64,000 nucleotides of DNA from Paenibacillus methanolicus. Lineage in GTDB: Bacteria; Bacillota; Bacilli; Paenibacillales; Paenibacillaceae. Shown here in pieces: positions 34,303 through 42,367 of this stretch (position 1 is its first letter; the number at the start of each line of letters is the position of its first letter). The stretch is from contig NZ_VNHS01000006.1 of the NCBI RefSeq assembly GCF_008124765.1, positions 248,001 to 312,000 on the forward strand, written 5' to 3'. Both the position numbers and the translations under genes were made by a program. The notes beneath the pieces were generated by a model, which saw only the letters and a list, made by a program, of their open reading frames with translations, had not been told where the DNA came from and searched no databases.

Positions 34303-36024
34303 TTACTTGTTCAGCGCTTCCAATTTCTTCACGTTCTCTTCGTACATCTTCTGACGGTACGCGTCGACTTTGTCCTGCTTGTTCTTCGTGCGATCCGCGA
34401 CGTAGTCGTTCCAGATCTCGTCGAACTCCGCATCGGATTTGGCGAGCAGCAGCTTCGGCAGCGCCTTGCCCCACGTGCGACCGTTCTTGGCGTCGGCGAT
34501 GCCTTCTTCGGACGTCGGCGGCGCGTTCAGATTGTCGTATTCGGACATGCTGATCGACTTGCCGAGCGTCCACTCTTCCATGCTCTTGCCCGGCTCCGCG
34601 GACGGCGGCGCCCACTGCAGGTTCATGTTCGTGTCCATGAGCATCCAATACGTGTACGAAGCGCCGTACTTCTGGTCGAATCCGGTGCGGTCTTTGTTCA
34701 GCAGGTCGAGCACTTCCGGCTTGAACTGGTCTTTGCCGTCGATCGTGTCGTACGTGACGCCTTTCTCGCCGAGGAACATGTCTCGGTTGCCCTCTTCGCT
34801 GATCAAGTAGCTGAGGAACTGGATGGCGCGCTTCTTGTCTTTGACGTCCTTCGAGATGAGCGTGAGCGTCCAGCCGGAGATACCCGGGCCGGAGAGCGTC
34901 GGCGCTTCTTTCTTCGAGTTGGCCGGACCGTTCACCGCGATATACACCATGTTCGGGTCTTTCTGATAGAGCGCCGTGTTCTGCGTCGCGAAGTCGGAGC
35001 GCTGGTACAGCATCGCGAAGTAACGGCCTTGCGCGATTTTCTCCTCCATCTGCGGACGTTTGTCGATGAAAATATCTTTGGCGAGCAGGCCCATCTCGTT
35101 CGCTTGGCGGAACGTCTTCAGCCAGCTGATGTATTCCTGGTCGAGACGGCGGTCATACAGCTTGCCGTCCTTCTGCTGCGGAATCGCCAGGAAGTTCTGC
35201 AGGTAACCTTCGAGCGAGTAGTTGCCCGTCTCCGTGAATTCATGCAGGCCGAGCGGAATGAGCGGCTGGCCGTTCACGTCCGGGAATTTCTCCTTCGCGG
35301 CTTTCAGCGCGTTCAAGAAGCCTTCCGGCGTGCTCATATCCGGCTTGCCGAGCGCCTCGTACATGTCTTTGCGAACCGCGAACGTCTGGTTCGACGTGAA
35401 TTTGGAGCCGTATTTCTCGTAATCCGCCGGCGACGAGGACGCGTTCGGATAACCGTACACGTTGCCGTCCGGCTGCGTGTACCATCCCAGTTTAGCAGGA
35501 TCGGCGACTTTAAAGAAGTACGGATCGTACTCGTCCGCCAATTCATTCAGCGGCAGCACGAGCTTGCCGTTGATCATCTTGCGCACGCCTTCCTCGTACC
35601 AGCCGAGCGTGATGAAGTCCGGCAGCTTGCCCGAGGCGATCATCGTGTTCAGCTTCTCGTTCTCGTTGCCCGCCGGCACGATGAAGTTGATGTCGACGCC
35701 CGTCTTCTTCGTGATGTAGTCGGCCGTCGCGTCTCCGCCCCATTTCTTGTTGAACCAGGAGAAGTTCATGTACCAATCGAAGGTGATCGGTTCGGTGTTG
35801 CCCTGCCAGCCCGGCGTGTCCGCGCTCGGCTTCTGTTCCTCCGCCGGCGCCGCGTTGTTACCGCCTTCCGCCGTGTTCGACGGCGCAGCCCCGTTGTTCG
35901 TCTTGGCGCCGCCGTTGTTGCTGCCGCCGTTGTTGCCGCCGGAACAAGCCGCCAGCGAGAACGCCATCGAACAGACGACGGTGAGCGCCGTAAGGGATGT
36001 CATCATTTTGCGCGCTTTGCTCAT
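34303..36024 (-). CDS. carbohydrate ABC importer, solute-binding lipoprotein (LplA type)
   Basis: Third gene of the second importer operon. The 573-residue precursor has the lipobox SLAACSG (Cys27) and a long G/N/A-rich linker (28-68) leading to a family-1 solute-binding fold (ITFDWYMNFSWFNKKWGGD). Closest in layout to LplA of Bacillus. It shares little sequence with the other lipoprotein at 9809 beyond the fold and linker style, so the two importers probably take different sugars. Its start is preceded by AAAAGGGG; it follows the second permease by 90 bases containing a small hairpin. Confidence 0.91.
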   Translation of the reverse strand: MSKARKMMTSLTALTVVCSMAFSLAACSGGNNGGSNNGGAKTNNGAAPSNTAEGGNNAAPAEEQKPSADTPGWQGNTEPITFDWYMNFSWFNKKWGGDATADYITKKTGVDINFIVPAGNENEKLNTMIASGKLPDFITLGWYEEGVRKMINGKLVLPLNELADEYDPYFFKVADPAKLGWYTQPDGNVYGYPNASSSPADYEKYGSKFTSNQTFAVRKDMYEALGKPDMSTPEGFLNALKAAKEKFPDVNGQPLIPLGLHEFTETGNYSLEGYLQNFLAIPQQKDGKLYDRRLDQEYISWLKTFRQANEMGLLAKDIFIDKRPQMEEKIAQGRYFAMLYQRSDFATQNTALYQKDPNMVYIAVNGPANSKKEAPTLSGPGISGWTLTLISKDVKDKKRAIQFLSYLISEEGNRDMFLGEKGVTYDTIDGKDQFKPEVLDLLNKDRTGFDQKYGASYTYWMLMDTNMNLQWAPPSAEPGKSMEEWTLGKSISMSEYDNLNAPPTSEEGIADAKNGRTWGKALPKLLLAKSDAEFDEIWNDYVADRTKNKQDKVDAYRQKMYEENVKKLEALNK

Positions 36025-36069
36025 CTACACTAACCCCTTTTCTATGCATGAGTGGAATGAAATCTATTA

Positions 36070-36095
36070 GCAACCCCCGCCGGTTAAGGCGGAGT
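36070..36095 (-). other. hairpin between permease and lipoprotein genes
   Basis: AACTCCGCC pairs with GGCGGGGGTT (one mismatch) around a TTAA loop on the minus strand. No T run. It lies in the 90-base gap of the operon and may tune expression of the lipoprotein relative to the permeases. Confidence 0.4.
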
Positions 36096-36114
36096 TGGTA
36101 ACCGCAATCGCGCC

Positions 36115-37002
36115 CTAGCCTTTGATCGAACCGATCATGAAGCCTTTGACGAAATACTTCTGCAGGAACGGATAGACAACGACGATCGGCGCCGTCGTCA
36201 CGACCATCGTGGCGAGCTTGAGCGATTGGCTCGTGACGCTAACGGATACGCCGCTCGGCATGGCCGCGAGCATCTGGTTCGAGCTCGATTGGGCCACGAC
36301 CCGGTACAGGTAGGTCTGGATCGGCTGCAAATTCTGATCGTTCATGTAGATCATGCCGGTGAAGTAATCGTTCCATTGATAGACGCCATGGAACAGGGCG
36401 ATCGTCGCGACGACCGGCAGCGAGACGAACAGGATGACTTTGTAGAAAATCTTGAAGTCGTTCGCGCCGTCGATCTTCGCCGCCTCCTCCAGTCCTTGCG
36501 GGATTTCTCGGAAGAACGACAGGAAGATGATGAGGTCGAAGAAGCTGAATGCCGCGGGAATTATGTACACAAGGAAATTATCCAGCAAATGCAGGTCGCG
36601 GATGAGCAGATAGTACGGAATCAGCCCGCCGCCGAAGAACATCGTGATCGTGCCGATCAGCATGTACAGCTTGCGGCCGACCAGCTCCTTGCGGGAGAAG
36701 GCGTAGGCGACCATCGCCGTGAAAAACACGTGCACCGGGACGCCGATCAGCGTCTTGGCGATCGTAATGCCCATCGCCGTCATGATGCCTTCGCTGCGGA
36801 ACACCGCATTGAAACTCGATAAACTAAACTCTCTGGGCCACCAATAGATGCCGCCGCGCATCGCGTCCTCTCCGTCGTTGAAGGCATTGATGACGACATA
36901 CCAGATCGGATAGAGCATGAGGAAACATATGAGCAGCATAATGATGGCGTTAACGATTTCGAACACCGTCTCGGAGACGGTTTGCCGCTTGAAGGATAAC
37001 AT
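36115..37002 (-). CDS. carbohydrate ABC importer permease (LplC/YtcP type)
   Basis: 295 residues with six membrane segments. EAA loop EEAAKIDGANDFKIFYKVIL (about 181-200) and the typical ending QKYFVKGFMIGSIKG. I choose ATG 37002 (MLSFKRQ) because AAGGCGGTG lies seven bases upstream; the GTG at 37011 is part of that site. Second gene of the operon, 18 bases after the first permease. As in the first cluster, no ATPase gene is present, so a shared MsmX-type ATPase is expected. Confidence 0.92.
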   Translation of the reverse strand: MLSFKRQTVSETVFEIVNAIIMLLICFLMLYPIWYVVINAFNDGEDAMRGGIYWWPREFSLSSFNAVFRSEGIMTAMGITIAKTLIGVPVHVFFTAMVAYAFSRKELVGRKLYMLIGTITMFFGGGLIPYYLLIRDLHLLDNFLVYIIPAAFSFFDLIIFLSFFREIPQGLEEAAKIDGANDFKIFYKVILFVSLPVVATIALFHGVYQWNDYFTGMIYMNDQNLQPIQTYLYRVVAQSSSNQMLAAMPSGVSVSVTSQSLKLATMVVTTAPIVVVYPFLQKYFVKGFMIGSIKG

Positions 37003-37020
37003 GGGCTGCACCGCCTTTGA

Positions 37021-37998
37021 CTAGAATAAGGACGTATCGCTCAGCCGCTTCGTCACCCGGTTGGCGGCGAGCAGCAGGACAAGCGCGATTAGCGATTTGA
37101 TGAGACCGACGGCCGTCGCGTACGAATACCGTCCCGAAGCCAAACCGGTCTGGTACACATAGACGTCGATGACGTTGCTGGACGTTTCGTTCAGCGCGTT
37201 GCGCAGGACGAGAATTTGATCGAAGTTGGAATTGAGAATGCCGCTGATCGCCAGGATGAACAGAATCGAGATCGTCCCTTTGATCGAAGGAAGCGTAATA
37301 TTCCAGATCTTCTGGAATCGTCCGGCGCCGTCGATCGTCGCCGCTTCATATAGTTCGGGCGAGACGCTCGATATGGCGGCCAGATAGATGATCGCGGACC
37401 ATCCGAGCTCCTTCCAGATGTCGGAGGAGACGACGATGGACCAGAAGTATTGCGGTTCCGCCAAATACATGATCGGCTCGTCGATCCACCCGAGCGCAAG
37501 CAGCAGCTTGTTGATGATCCCGACGTCGGCGAGGAACGTCGCCATGATGCCGCCCAGAATAACCCAGGACAAGAAGTGCGGCAAATACGAGATCGTCTGC
37601 ACCCACCGTTTGAAAATCGCCGAGCGAAGCTCGTTCAGCAGCAGGGCGAAAATAATCGGCAGCGGAAACCCGATCAGTAACTTGAACAAGCTCATGCCGA
37701 GCGTATTCTTGATGACGTACGGCAGGCTGTCGTCCTCGAGAAAGGCCTTGAAATGCTCCAAGCCAACCCACGGCGCTTCGGAGATCGAATAAATAATGTC
37801 GTATTCCTTGAACGCGATGATAATCCCGTACATCGGGATGTAATTGAACACGAGCATCCACGCTACGCCGAGCAAAGCCATCACTTGCAGGTAGCGCTGC
37901 CCGTAAATTTTGCGCCATATGCTAGTCGTTCTCGCCTTTCCTGCGGTATTGCTCTCCAACTCCGCGCCGGTTCGCGCCTTTGCGCCCATCGGCAGCAC
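37021..37998 (-). CDS. carbohydrate ABC importer permease (LplB/YteP type)
   Basis: First gene of the second importer operon, 325 residues. A polar 30-residue N-terminal tail is followed by six membrane segments; the EAA loop reads YEAATIDGAGRFQKIWNITL. GGAAGGTG precedes the ATG. Together with the following permease, lipoprotein, kinase and regulator genes it makes one leftward unit of about 7.2 kb. On the minus strand a TACAAT box at 38039-38044 may be the -10 of its promoter, but a convincing -35 is missing, as expected for a promoter activated by the AraC-type regulator. Confidence 0.92.
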   Translation of the reverse strand: MLPMGAKARTGAELESNTAGKARTTSIWRKIYGQRYLQVMALLGVAWMLVFNYIPMYGIIIAFKEYDIIYSISEAPWVGLEHFKAFLEDDSLPYVIKNTLGMSLFKLLIGFPLPIIFALLLNELRSAIFKRWVQTISYLPHFLSWVILGGIMATFLADVGIINKLLLALGWIDEPIMYLAEPQYFWSIVVSSDIWKELGWSAIIYLAAISSVSPELYEAATIDGAGRFQKIWNITLPSIKGTISILFILAISGILNSNFDQILVLRNALNETSSNVIDVYVYQTGLASGRYSYATAVGLIKSLIALVLLLAANRVTKRLSDTSLF

Positions 37999-38322
37999 CT
38001 TCCTCTCTCTCTATCATGTAAGCCCTTTCTGTGTTCTCATTGTAGAATGCGGCACCCGACAATAATAGGCTTGCGATTTTGGTTATGGTGACATTTTTTT
38101 AGGTGAAGGAAAAACGGATTGCAAATCGCAAACGAGGACCACGAGCAGCTTTTTTCTTGAAGCTTTAAAGCTTTTTTAGCTAATTCTCTTGGAATCGACA
38201 GTTTTCTACTATCCATGCTGACCGGAGTACTATTTTTAAACCTCATAATCGCATCTATAATTGTTATTATCTGGTTACCCACTGCATCCAGCGACTTTTT
38301 TAATTTAAGGGAGGTCAATTTC
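37999..38322. promoter_or_regulatory. AT-rich divergent region between importer operon and secreted-protein gene
   Basis: A possible -10 TACAAT for the leftward operon at 38039-38044, and a TATAAT (38256-38261) for the rightward gene without a good -35. A perfect 14-base palindrome AAGCTTTAAAGCTT at 38160-38173 followed by TTTTTT could be an operator or weak terminator. No gene is supported; the open frame on the minus strand across this region has no ribosome site. Confidence 0.4.
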
Positions 38323-40008
38323 GTGAAGCTCGCAAGTCCCCGCATCCCCCGCCGCCTACTTTTCACCCTGTTCTTTCTACTGGGAATACTAGGTCTCGCC
38401 ACTTCGGCGAACGCCCAAGCCGTGACGAAAACCCCAGTGGCAACAGTCCCAGGCACGATCCAGGAATGGGACGACACCCGTATTCTCTATTCAAACGGAA
38501 GCAGCTGGTTCATTCACGACCGCAGCACACTTCAGGAGACCTCTGTCCCCGCTGCCGGCATCTCCAAGATTCACTTATTTCCAGGTGGCCTTGTCTATAA
38601 AGCCGGCAATGAGCTGTATACGTGGGACGGTCAAGTGGAGCCGCAACTATTTGCTGTCAGCCTAGAGCAAACCTTTACGGTTGCCGGCAGCTACGCGGTT
38701 TATACCACGAAGGACGCGGAAAACGGGCAGTATCATGTTTGGCTGGCGAACTTGCCCGCGAACAGCACCAAGGATATTACCGCGGAGACGGGGATCTACT
38801 CCCGCGTGGACTACGCTATTCTAACTAGCAACGGCCATGTCACGTACCGGGATGAAGCCGATTATTATACCCAGTATTATAACGGCCGCTCCGTGCGGAC
38901 GAATCTCCATGGAGGCGATCGCTATTCACCTAACGCCATTGATGGCCAACGAATGCTTGACATGGAACGCGAACATACATCGGACATTTATTGGGCTATG
39001 TTTGCCTATGAGGAAGGCCAAGCCAATAAGGTGGGCTACATGCGCGAATATTTTGATTTTGACCTTAATAACGGGTGGATGGCGCTAAGAACCGACTGGG
39101 ATGTTCGGCGCTTCGATCTCACTTCTCCTACCGGCGTCGTAATCCCGATTAAACAGCAGATGGGCAGTATCGTTTCGTTTAACTATTTAAGCGAAAACGG
39201 AGACCTCGTATACTCCGGCAATATAGACCCCTTCACCGACGGCTACTTCTACACGAACCCGAAGCTGAATGGGGATTCGATCCGGCTCAAAGATCTAAAC
39301 GGCCTGTTGCCTTTCAAGTCGGGAAGCGACGGCAAGCTTTACCGGGCGGAAGGCAGCACCATATATGAATTGAGTCTCATCGAGTTCCATCCCGTTAGCG
39401 GCGTCACCATAGATAAGGACAAGCTGGAGTTTCATTCGTTGAATGAAACCGCGCAATTGAAGGCGATTCTGCAGCCTGTGGAAGCAACAGAATACGAGAG
39501 TATGGGCTGGTACTCCTCCAATCCCGCAGTCGCCGAAGTAGAAGAATGGAGCGGCAAAGTCACGGCAATCGCGCCAGGTACGGCAACGATAACAGTCGTC
39601 GTATGGAGGAATTATTACAAGTATTACGAAGCAAGCATCGTCGTCACCGTCCACGAAGCGCCGCAAGGCAAGCTCCAGTTCGATCCGCAATCGCAGGTGA
39701 AATGGGTGAATGAGAATGCCGGTACGGTGACCGTGGAGGTGTATCGGGTAGGCGGTTCCGGAGGAAAGCTGATGGTGAACTACAGCACGGCAGCGGACAC
39801 GGCTGCTAAGCAAAGCGACTTTATCCCGGCAAGCGGCACGCTGACGTTCGCGAATGGCGAGACGAAGAAGACGATCCTTATTCAAGTCGTTGACGATGCA
39901 GTAAAGGAAACGACGGAGTCGTTCCTCCTTAAGCTCGACGGCCCTGTCGAAGTGTTGAACACCGTGGAAAACAACCGGACTTATATCATGATTCGGGACA
40001 ACGACTAG
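38323..40008 (+). CDS. secreted protein with Big_2 and Calx-beta domains, GTG start
   Basis: 561-residue exported protein. Signal peptide 1-32 (NAQA/VTK), then about 330 residues of repeated beta-strand pattern (SSWFIHDRSTLQETSV, ELYTWDGQVE, YHVWLANL) that looks like a TolB-like beta-propeller, then a bacterial Ig-like Big_2 domain (about 365-445: HPVSGVTIDKDKL, WYSSNPAVAEV, GTATITV), and a C-terminal Calx-beta domain (450-561: VNENAGTVTVEVYR, SDFIPASGTLTFANGET, DDAVKETTESFLLKL). No LPXTG, SLH or catalytic motif is visible, so it is probably released or weakly wall-bound and may bind polysaccharide or calcium. The GTG at 38323 follows GGGAGG; the upstream ATG at 38215 would spoil the signal peptide. 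Convergent with the gene at 40092. Confidence 0.8.
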   Translation: MKLASPRIPRRLLFTLFFLLGILGLATSANAQAVTKTPVATVPGTIQEWDDTRILYSNGSSWFIHDRSTLQETSVPAAGISKIHLFPGGLVYKAGNELYTWDGQVEPQLFAVSLEQTFTVAGSYAVYTTKDAENGQYHVWLANLPANSTKDITAETGIYSRVDYAILTSNGHVTYRDEADYYTQYYNGRSVRTNLHGGDRYSPNAIDGQRMLDMEREHTSDIYWAMFAYEEGQANKVGYMREYFDFDLNNGWMALRTDWDVRRFDLTSPTGVVIPIKQQMGSIVSFNYLSENGDLVYSGNIDPFTDGYFYTNPKLNGDSIRLKDLNGLLPFKSGSDGKLYRAEGSTIYELSLIEFHPVSGVTIDKDKLEFHSLNETAQLKAILQPVEATEYESMGWYSSNPAVAEVEEWSGKVTAIAPGTATITVVVWRNYYKYYEASIVVTVHEAPQGKLQFDPQSQVKWVNENAGTVTVEVYRVGGSGGKLMVNYSTAADTAAKQSDFIPASGTLTFANGETKKTILIQVVDDAVKETTESFLLKLDGPVEVLNTVENNRTYIMIRDND

Positions 40009-40033
40009 TCACTTTTTAATTCAACAGGCATCA

Positions 40034-40083
40034 AAAATCCCCCGCCTCAACACTGTCCCTAGCAGTAATGAGAGCGGGGGTAT
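40034..40083. terminator. bidirectional terminator, secreted-protein gene and 103-aa membrane gene
   Basis: ATCCCCCGC/GCGGGGGTAT stem with a long loop; T runs are found on both sides (ATTTTTGATG on the minus strand, TTGGTTTTATT on the plus strand). Confidence 0.7.
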
Positions 40084-40091
40084 TGGTTTTA

Positions 40092-40403
40092 TTAGCTGAA
40101 ATTCGCATACACCAGGAATCCGCCGATCGGCAGCACCCACAGCAGCGGAATGCCGTTCCACAAGAGCGCGGCCCGATACTTTCTGCGGATGAATGACACC
40201 CAGCTCATAATAAGTCCGGCAAGCAGGCCGACCGGGTACGCGATAATGAGCAGGAACATCGCCCACACGCCAAGGTGGTTCTCCGATCCCGGCGAATCGA
40301 ACATCATCACCGACGCGATCGAGACGAAAATCCAGACAAGAATGAACAGCACATAAATGATTTGCGGAATGATTAGGCCCGCCAATACCTTTTTCTTCGA
40401 CAT
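40092..40403 (-). CDS. hypothetical membrane protein, 103 aa
   Basis: Three membrane segments (about 8-34, 45-66, 79-99) with short basic loops (SFIRRKYRA) and no conserved motif. Not recognised. Between segments 1 and 2 lies FDSPGSENHLGVW. A positive-inside pattern would place the N-terminus in the cytoplasm (MSKKK). GAGAGGATA precedes the ATG at moderate spacing. It appears to be a single gene with the terminator above; nothing around it suggests a role. Confidence 0.65.
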   Translation of the reverse strand: MSKKKVLAGLIIPQIIYVLFILVWIFVSIASVMMFDSPGSENHLGVWAMFLLIIAYPVGLLAGLIMSWVSFIRRKYRAALLWNGIPLLWVLPIGGFLVYANFS

Positions 40404-40619
40404 ATCCCCATATCCTCTCTTCAGCCGATACGGCCTCTAAGAGCTATCTTACGATCGGACGAGGAAAGCTGTAAAGTTGTTTTCGACAAATTTCTACCTG
40501 ATCGCACGAGGCTTCCAGATCGATCCAGAGCAAAAGCATATTGAGCCGGATCAGGCCTTGAAAGCCCGTCTGCGCGCGTCTCTTCGCTACGTCGGAAAAA
40601 CTTTTATAAATATATTTCG

Positions 40620-40718
40620 ATTGCCTGTTTATTCTCCTGTTACCGGGGGTAATAAGAATCAACGACCCCCCATTCATATAAACACTTGGACCCGCATTCG
40701 TGCGGGTCGCTTTTTTTT
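40620..40718 (+). ncRNA. candidate small RNA ending in an orphan terminator
   Basis: A textbook plus-strand terminator (GACCCGCA/TGCGGGTC, TTCG loop, eight T, 40689-40718) follows no plus-strand gene: the preceding 680 bases carry only the leftward 103-aa gene. Upstream are AT-rich boxes (TATAAATATATTTCG about 40603-40620 and a GGGGGT/ACCCCC pairing at 40652-40672). A transcript of around 100 bases is plausible. The 5' end is a guess. The rest of the 356-base gap 40404-40759 holds nothing else. Confidence 0.35.
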
Positions 40719-40759
40719 GTCTCGGAACGAGGCGCGAAGGCCAACGGACTCTATTCGCT

Positions 40760-42004
40760 CTATACCGCCTCCGCGTTCGGAAGATCATCCTCGAACGATT
40801 GCCAATCGAGCGCCATCTCCTCTTCCGTCAGCAGGCACGCATCCAAGCTGTCCGTCAGCCGCTGCCGGTCCAATTCGATCCCGATGAAGACGACTTTGTT
40901 GATCCGGTCGCCATGGCGCGGGTGCCAGACTTCGCGCAGCTCCGGCTCCTCGCTCAAGATCTCGTTCTTCTCGGCTTCCGGCAGCGCCGCCACCCAGTAT
41001 CCCGAAGGACCGAATTGAATGGACGGCCCCGCCTGGCTAATCGATTGTCCGAAATCGTTCCGCGTCGCGAGCCACATGATGCCTTTCGCCCGCACGACCT
41101 CCTCCGGCCACGACGACATCCAATCCATCAGACGCGACGGATGAAAGGGCCTTACGCGCTCATAGACGAAGGAGCCGATGCCGTACTCTTCCGTCTCCGG
41201 GGTATGCGACGGCTTGTCCAGCTCGCGCTGCCAGCCCGCCGAAGCGCTCGCGGTCTCGAAATCGAACAGGCTCGTGCCCATAATATCGGATGGATTCACC
41301 TTGCCGCTCTCCGCGCGGATCAGCCTCGCCCTCGGTTGCAGCTTCCGCAGCACGCCTTCCAAATGCGCGAGTTCGGCTTCGCCGACGAGATCGCATTTGT
41401 TCAGCACCAGCACGTCGCAAAATTCGATTTGGTCGATCAGCAGATCCACTACCTCGCGCGTATCATGCTCATGCGCTTCTTGACTGCGGTCCATGAGCGT
41501 CTCGCCCGACGCGAAATCGTGCCAGAAGCGGTAGGCATCGACGACGGTTACCATCGTGTCGAGCCTGCATACGGCGCTCAAATCAATGCCGAGCTCTTCG
41601 TCCACATACGTGAAGGTCTGGGCGACGGGGACCGGCTCGCCGACGCCGGTCGATTCGATCAAGATGTAATCGAACCTTCCTTCCATCGCAAGCCGCTGCG
41701 TCTCGCGCAGCAAATCCTCGCGCAGCGTGCAGCAGATGCAGCCATTGGACATCTCCACGAGCGTCTCGGTCGTGCGCGACAGTCCGCCGCCGTCGCGGAT
41801 CAGCTCGGCGTCGATGTTCACTTCGCTCAAATCGTTGACGATGACCGCGACGCGCAGTCCCTGCCGATTGTTCAGCACATGGTTCAAGATCGTCGTCTTC
41901 CCCGCGCCGAGATAGCCGCTCAATACCGTGACCGGAATCGGCTTCGTATGCGGCGCATGATCCTTTATTTTTTCCATTTGGTGTTCGGATTCTAATGTAC
42001 GCAT
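40760..42004 (-). CDS. CobW/COG0523 GTPase, zinc metallochaperone type
   Basis: 414-residue G3E-family GTPase that is thought to deliver zinc to client enzymes under starvation. The P-loop is GYLGAGKT (30-37), the metal-binding CxCC is C89-I-C91-C92 (SNGCICCTLRED), the Walker B region is DYILIESTGVGEP and the base-recognition motif NKCD is near 176. The C-terminal CobW_C domain (about 260-400) contains RPFHPSRLMDWM, LATR and VWHPRHGDRINKVVFIG, a usual ending. It has none of the extra His-rich tails of nickel or cobalt chaperones, consistent with zinc. GGAGG is eight bases before the ATG. Three Zur-like boxes upstream support zinc control; this is like Bacillus YciC/ZagA, although the identity is inferred. 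Confidence 0.88.
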   Translation of the reverse strand: MRTLESEHQMEKIKDHAPHTKPIPVTVLSGYLGAGKTTILNHVLNNRQGLRVAVIVNDLSEVNIDAELIRDGGGLSRTTETLVEMSNGCICCTLREDLLRETQRLAMEGRFDYILIESTGVGEPVPVAQTFTYVDEELGIDLSAVCRLDTMVTVVDAYRFWHDFASGETLMDRSQEAHEHDTREVVDLLIDQIEFCDVLVLNKCDLVGEAELAHLEGVLRKLQPRARLIRAESGKVNPSDIMGTSLFDFETASASAGWQRELDKPSHTPETEEYGIGSFVYERVRPFHPSRLMDWMSSWPEEVVRAKGIMWLATRNDFGQSISQAGPSIQFGPSGYWVAALPEAEKNEILSEEPELREVWHPRHGDRINKVVFIGIELDRQRLTDSLDACLLTEEEMALDWQSFEDDLPNAEAV

Positions 42005-42022
42005 CTATCGGCAGCCTCCATT

Positions 42023-42037
42023 ATGTAATTTTTACGA
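42023..42037 (-). promoter_or_regulatory. Zur-like box 1, next to cobW start
   Basis: ATGTAATTTTTACGA fits the Zur consensus TCGTAATNATTACGA at 11 of 14 informed positions. It is 19 bases before the cobW start codon, overlapping the end of the leader. Confidence 0.5.
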
Positions 42038-42206
42038 TCAAACAACATGCAATAAAAAACTCTCCTGGGATTCTGGGAACCGGCCCCCGCTTGAAACCTA
42101 TCTCATCATCCACCTTTACGACTTGCTCATGATCCAACGCGCAAACACGAATCACATACGACCTGTTCATGTCCATAATTGACCAGCTTACAACGGTTTG
42201 TTTAAT

Positions 42207-42271
42207 TCGTAATTTTTACTTATAGAATCCTAGCACACAACCAAGCAGGTAGTCAAATGTAATTATTACTA
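42207..42271 (-). promoter_or_regulatory. cobW promoter flanked by two Zur-like boxes
   Basis: On the minus strand TTGACT (42251-42256) and TAGGAT (42227-42232), 18 bases apart, would direct transcription into cobW with a leader of about 215 bases. Box 2, TCGTAATTTTTACTT (42207-42221), covers the predicted start; box 3, ATGTAATTATTACTA (42257-42271), lies against the -35. Both share GTAATNNTTAC, the core of Zur sites. Confidence 0.55.
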
Positions 42272-42309
42272 TTCAATATCCCGCATTCGTGTATAACCAT
42301 TCAACTATA

Positions 42310-42338
42310 TTGTATTTTTATTCATACAGACGTATAAT
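42310..42338 (+). promoter_or_regulatory. promoter of the GNAT gene
   Basis: TTGTAT (42310-42315), 17-base spacer, TATAAT (42333-42338), 30 bases before the start codon of the gene at 42368. Confidence 0.75.
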
Positions 42339-42367
42339 AATTCAAAATATGTAAAGGAGGTTATCCG

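Noticed and set aside
38037..38477. 146-codon leftward frame across the AT-rich divergent region
   Set aside because: No ribosome site; half of it is opposite the secreted-protein signal sequence and the rest is AT-rich control sequence.
42024..42179. 51-codon leftward frame (MDMNRSYVIRVCALD...) in the cobW leader
   Set aside because: Start lacks a ribosome site and the frame ends inside Zur-like box 1. It could be a leader peptide, but I cannot support it.
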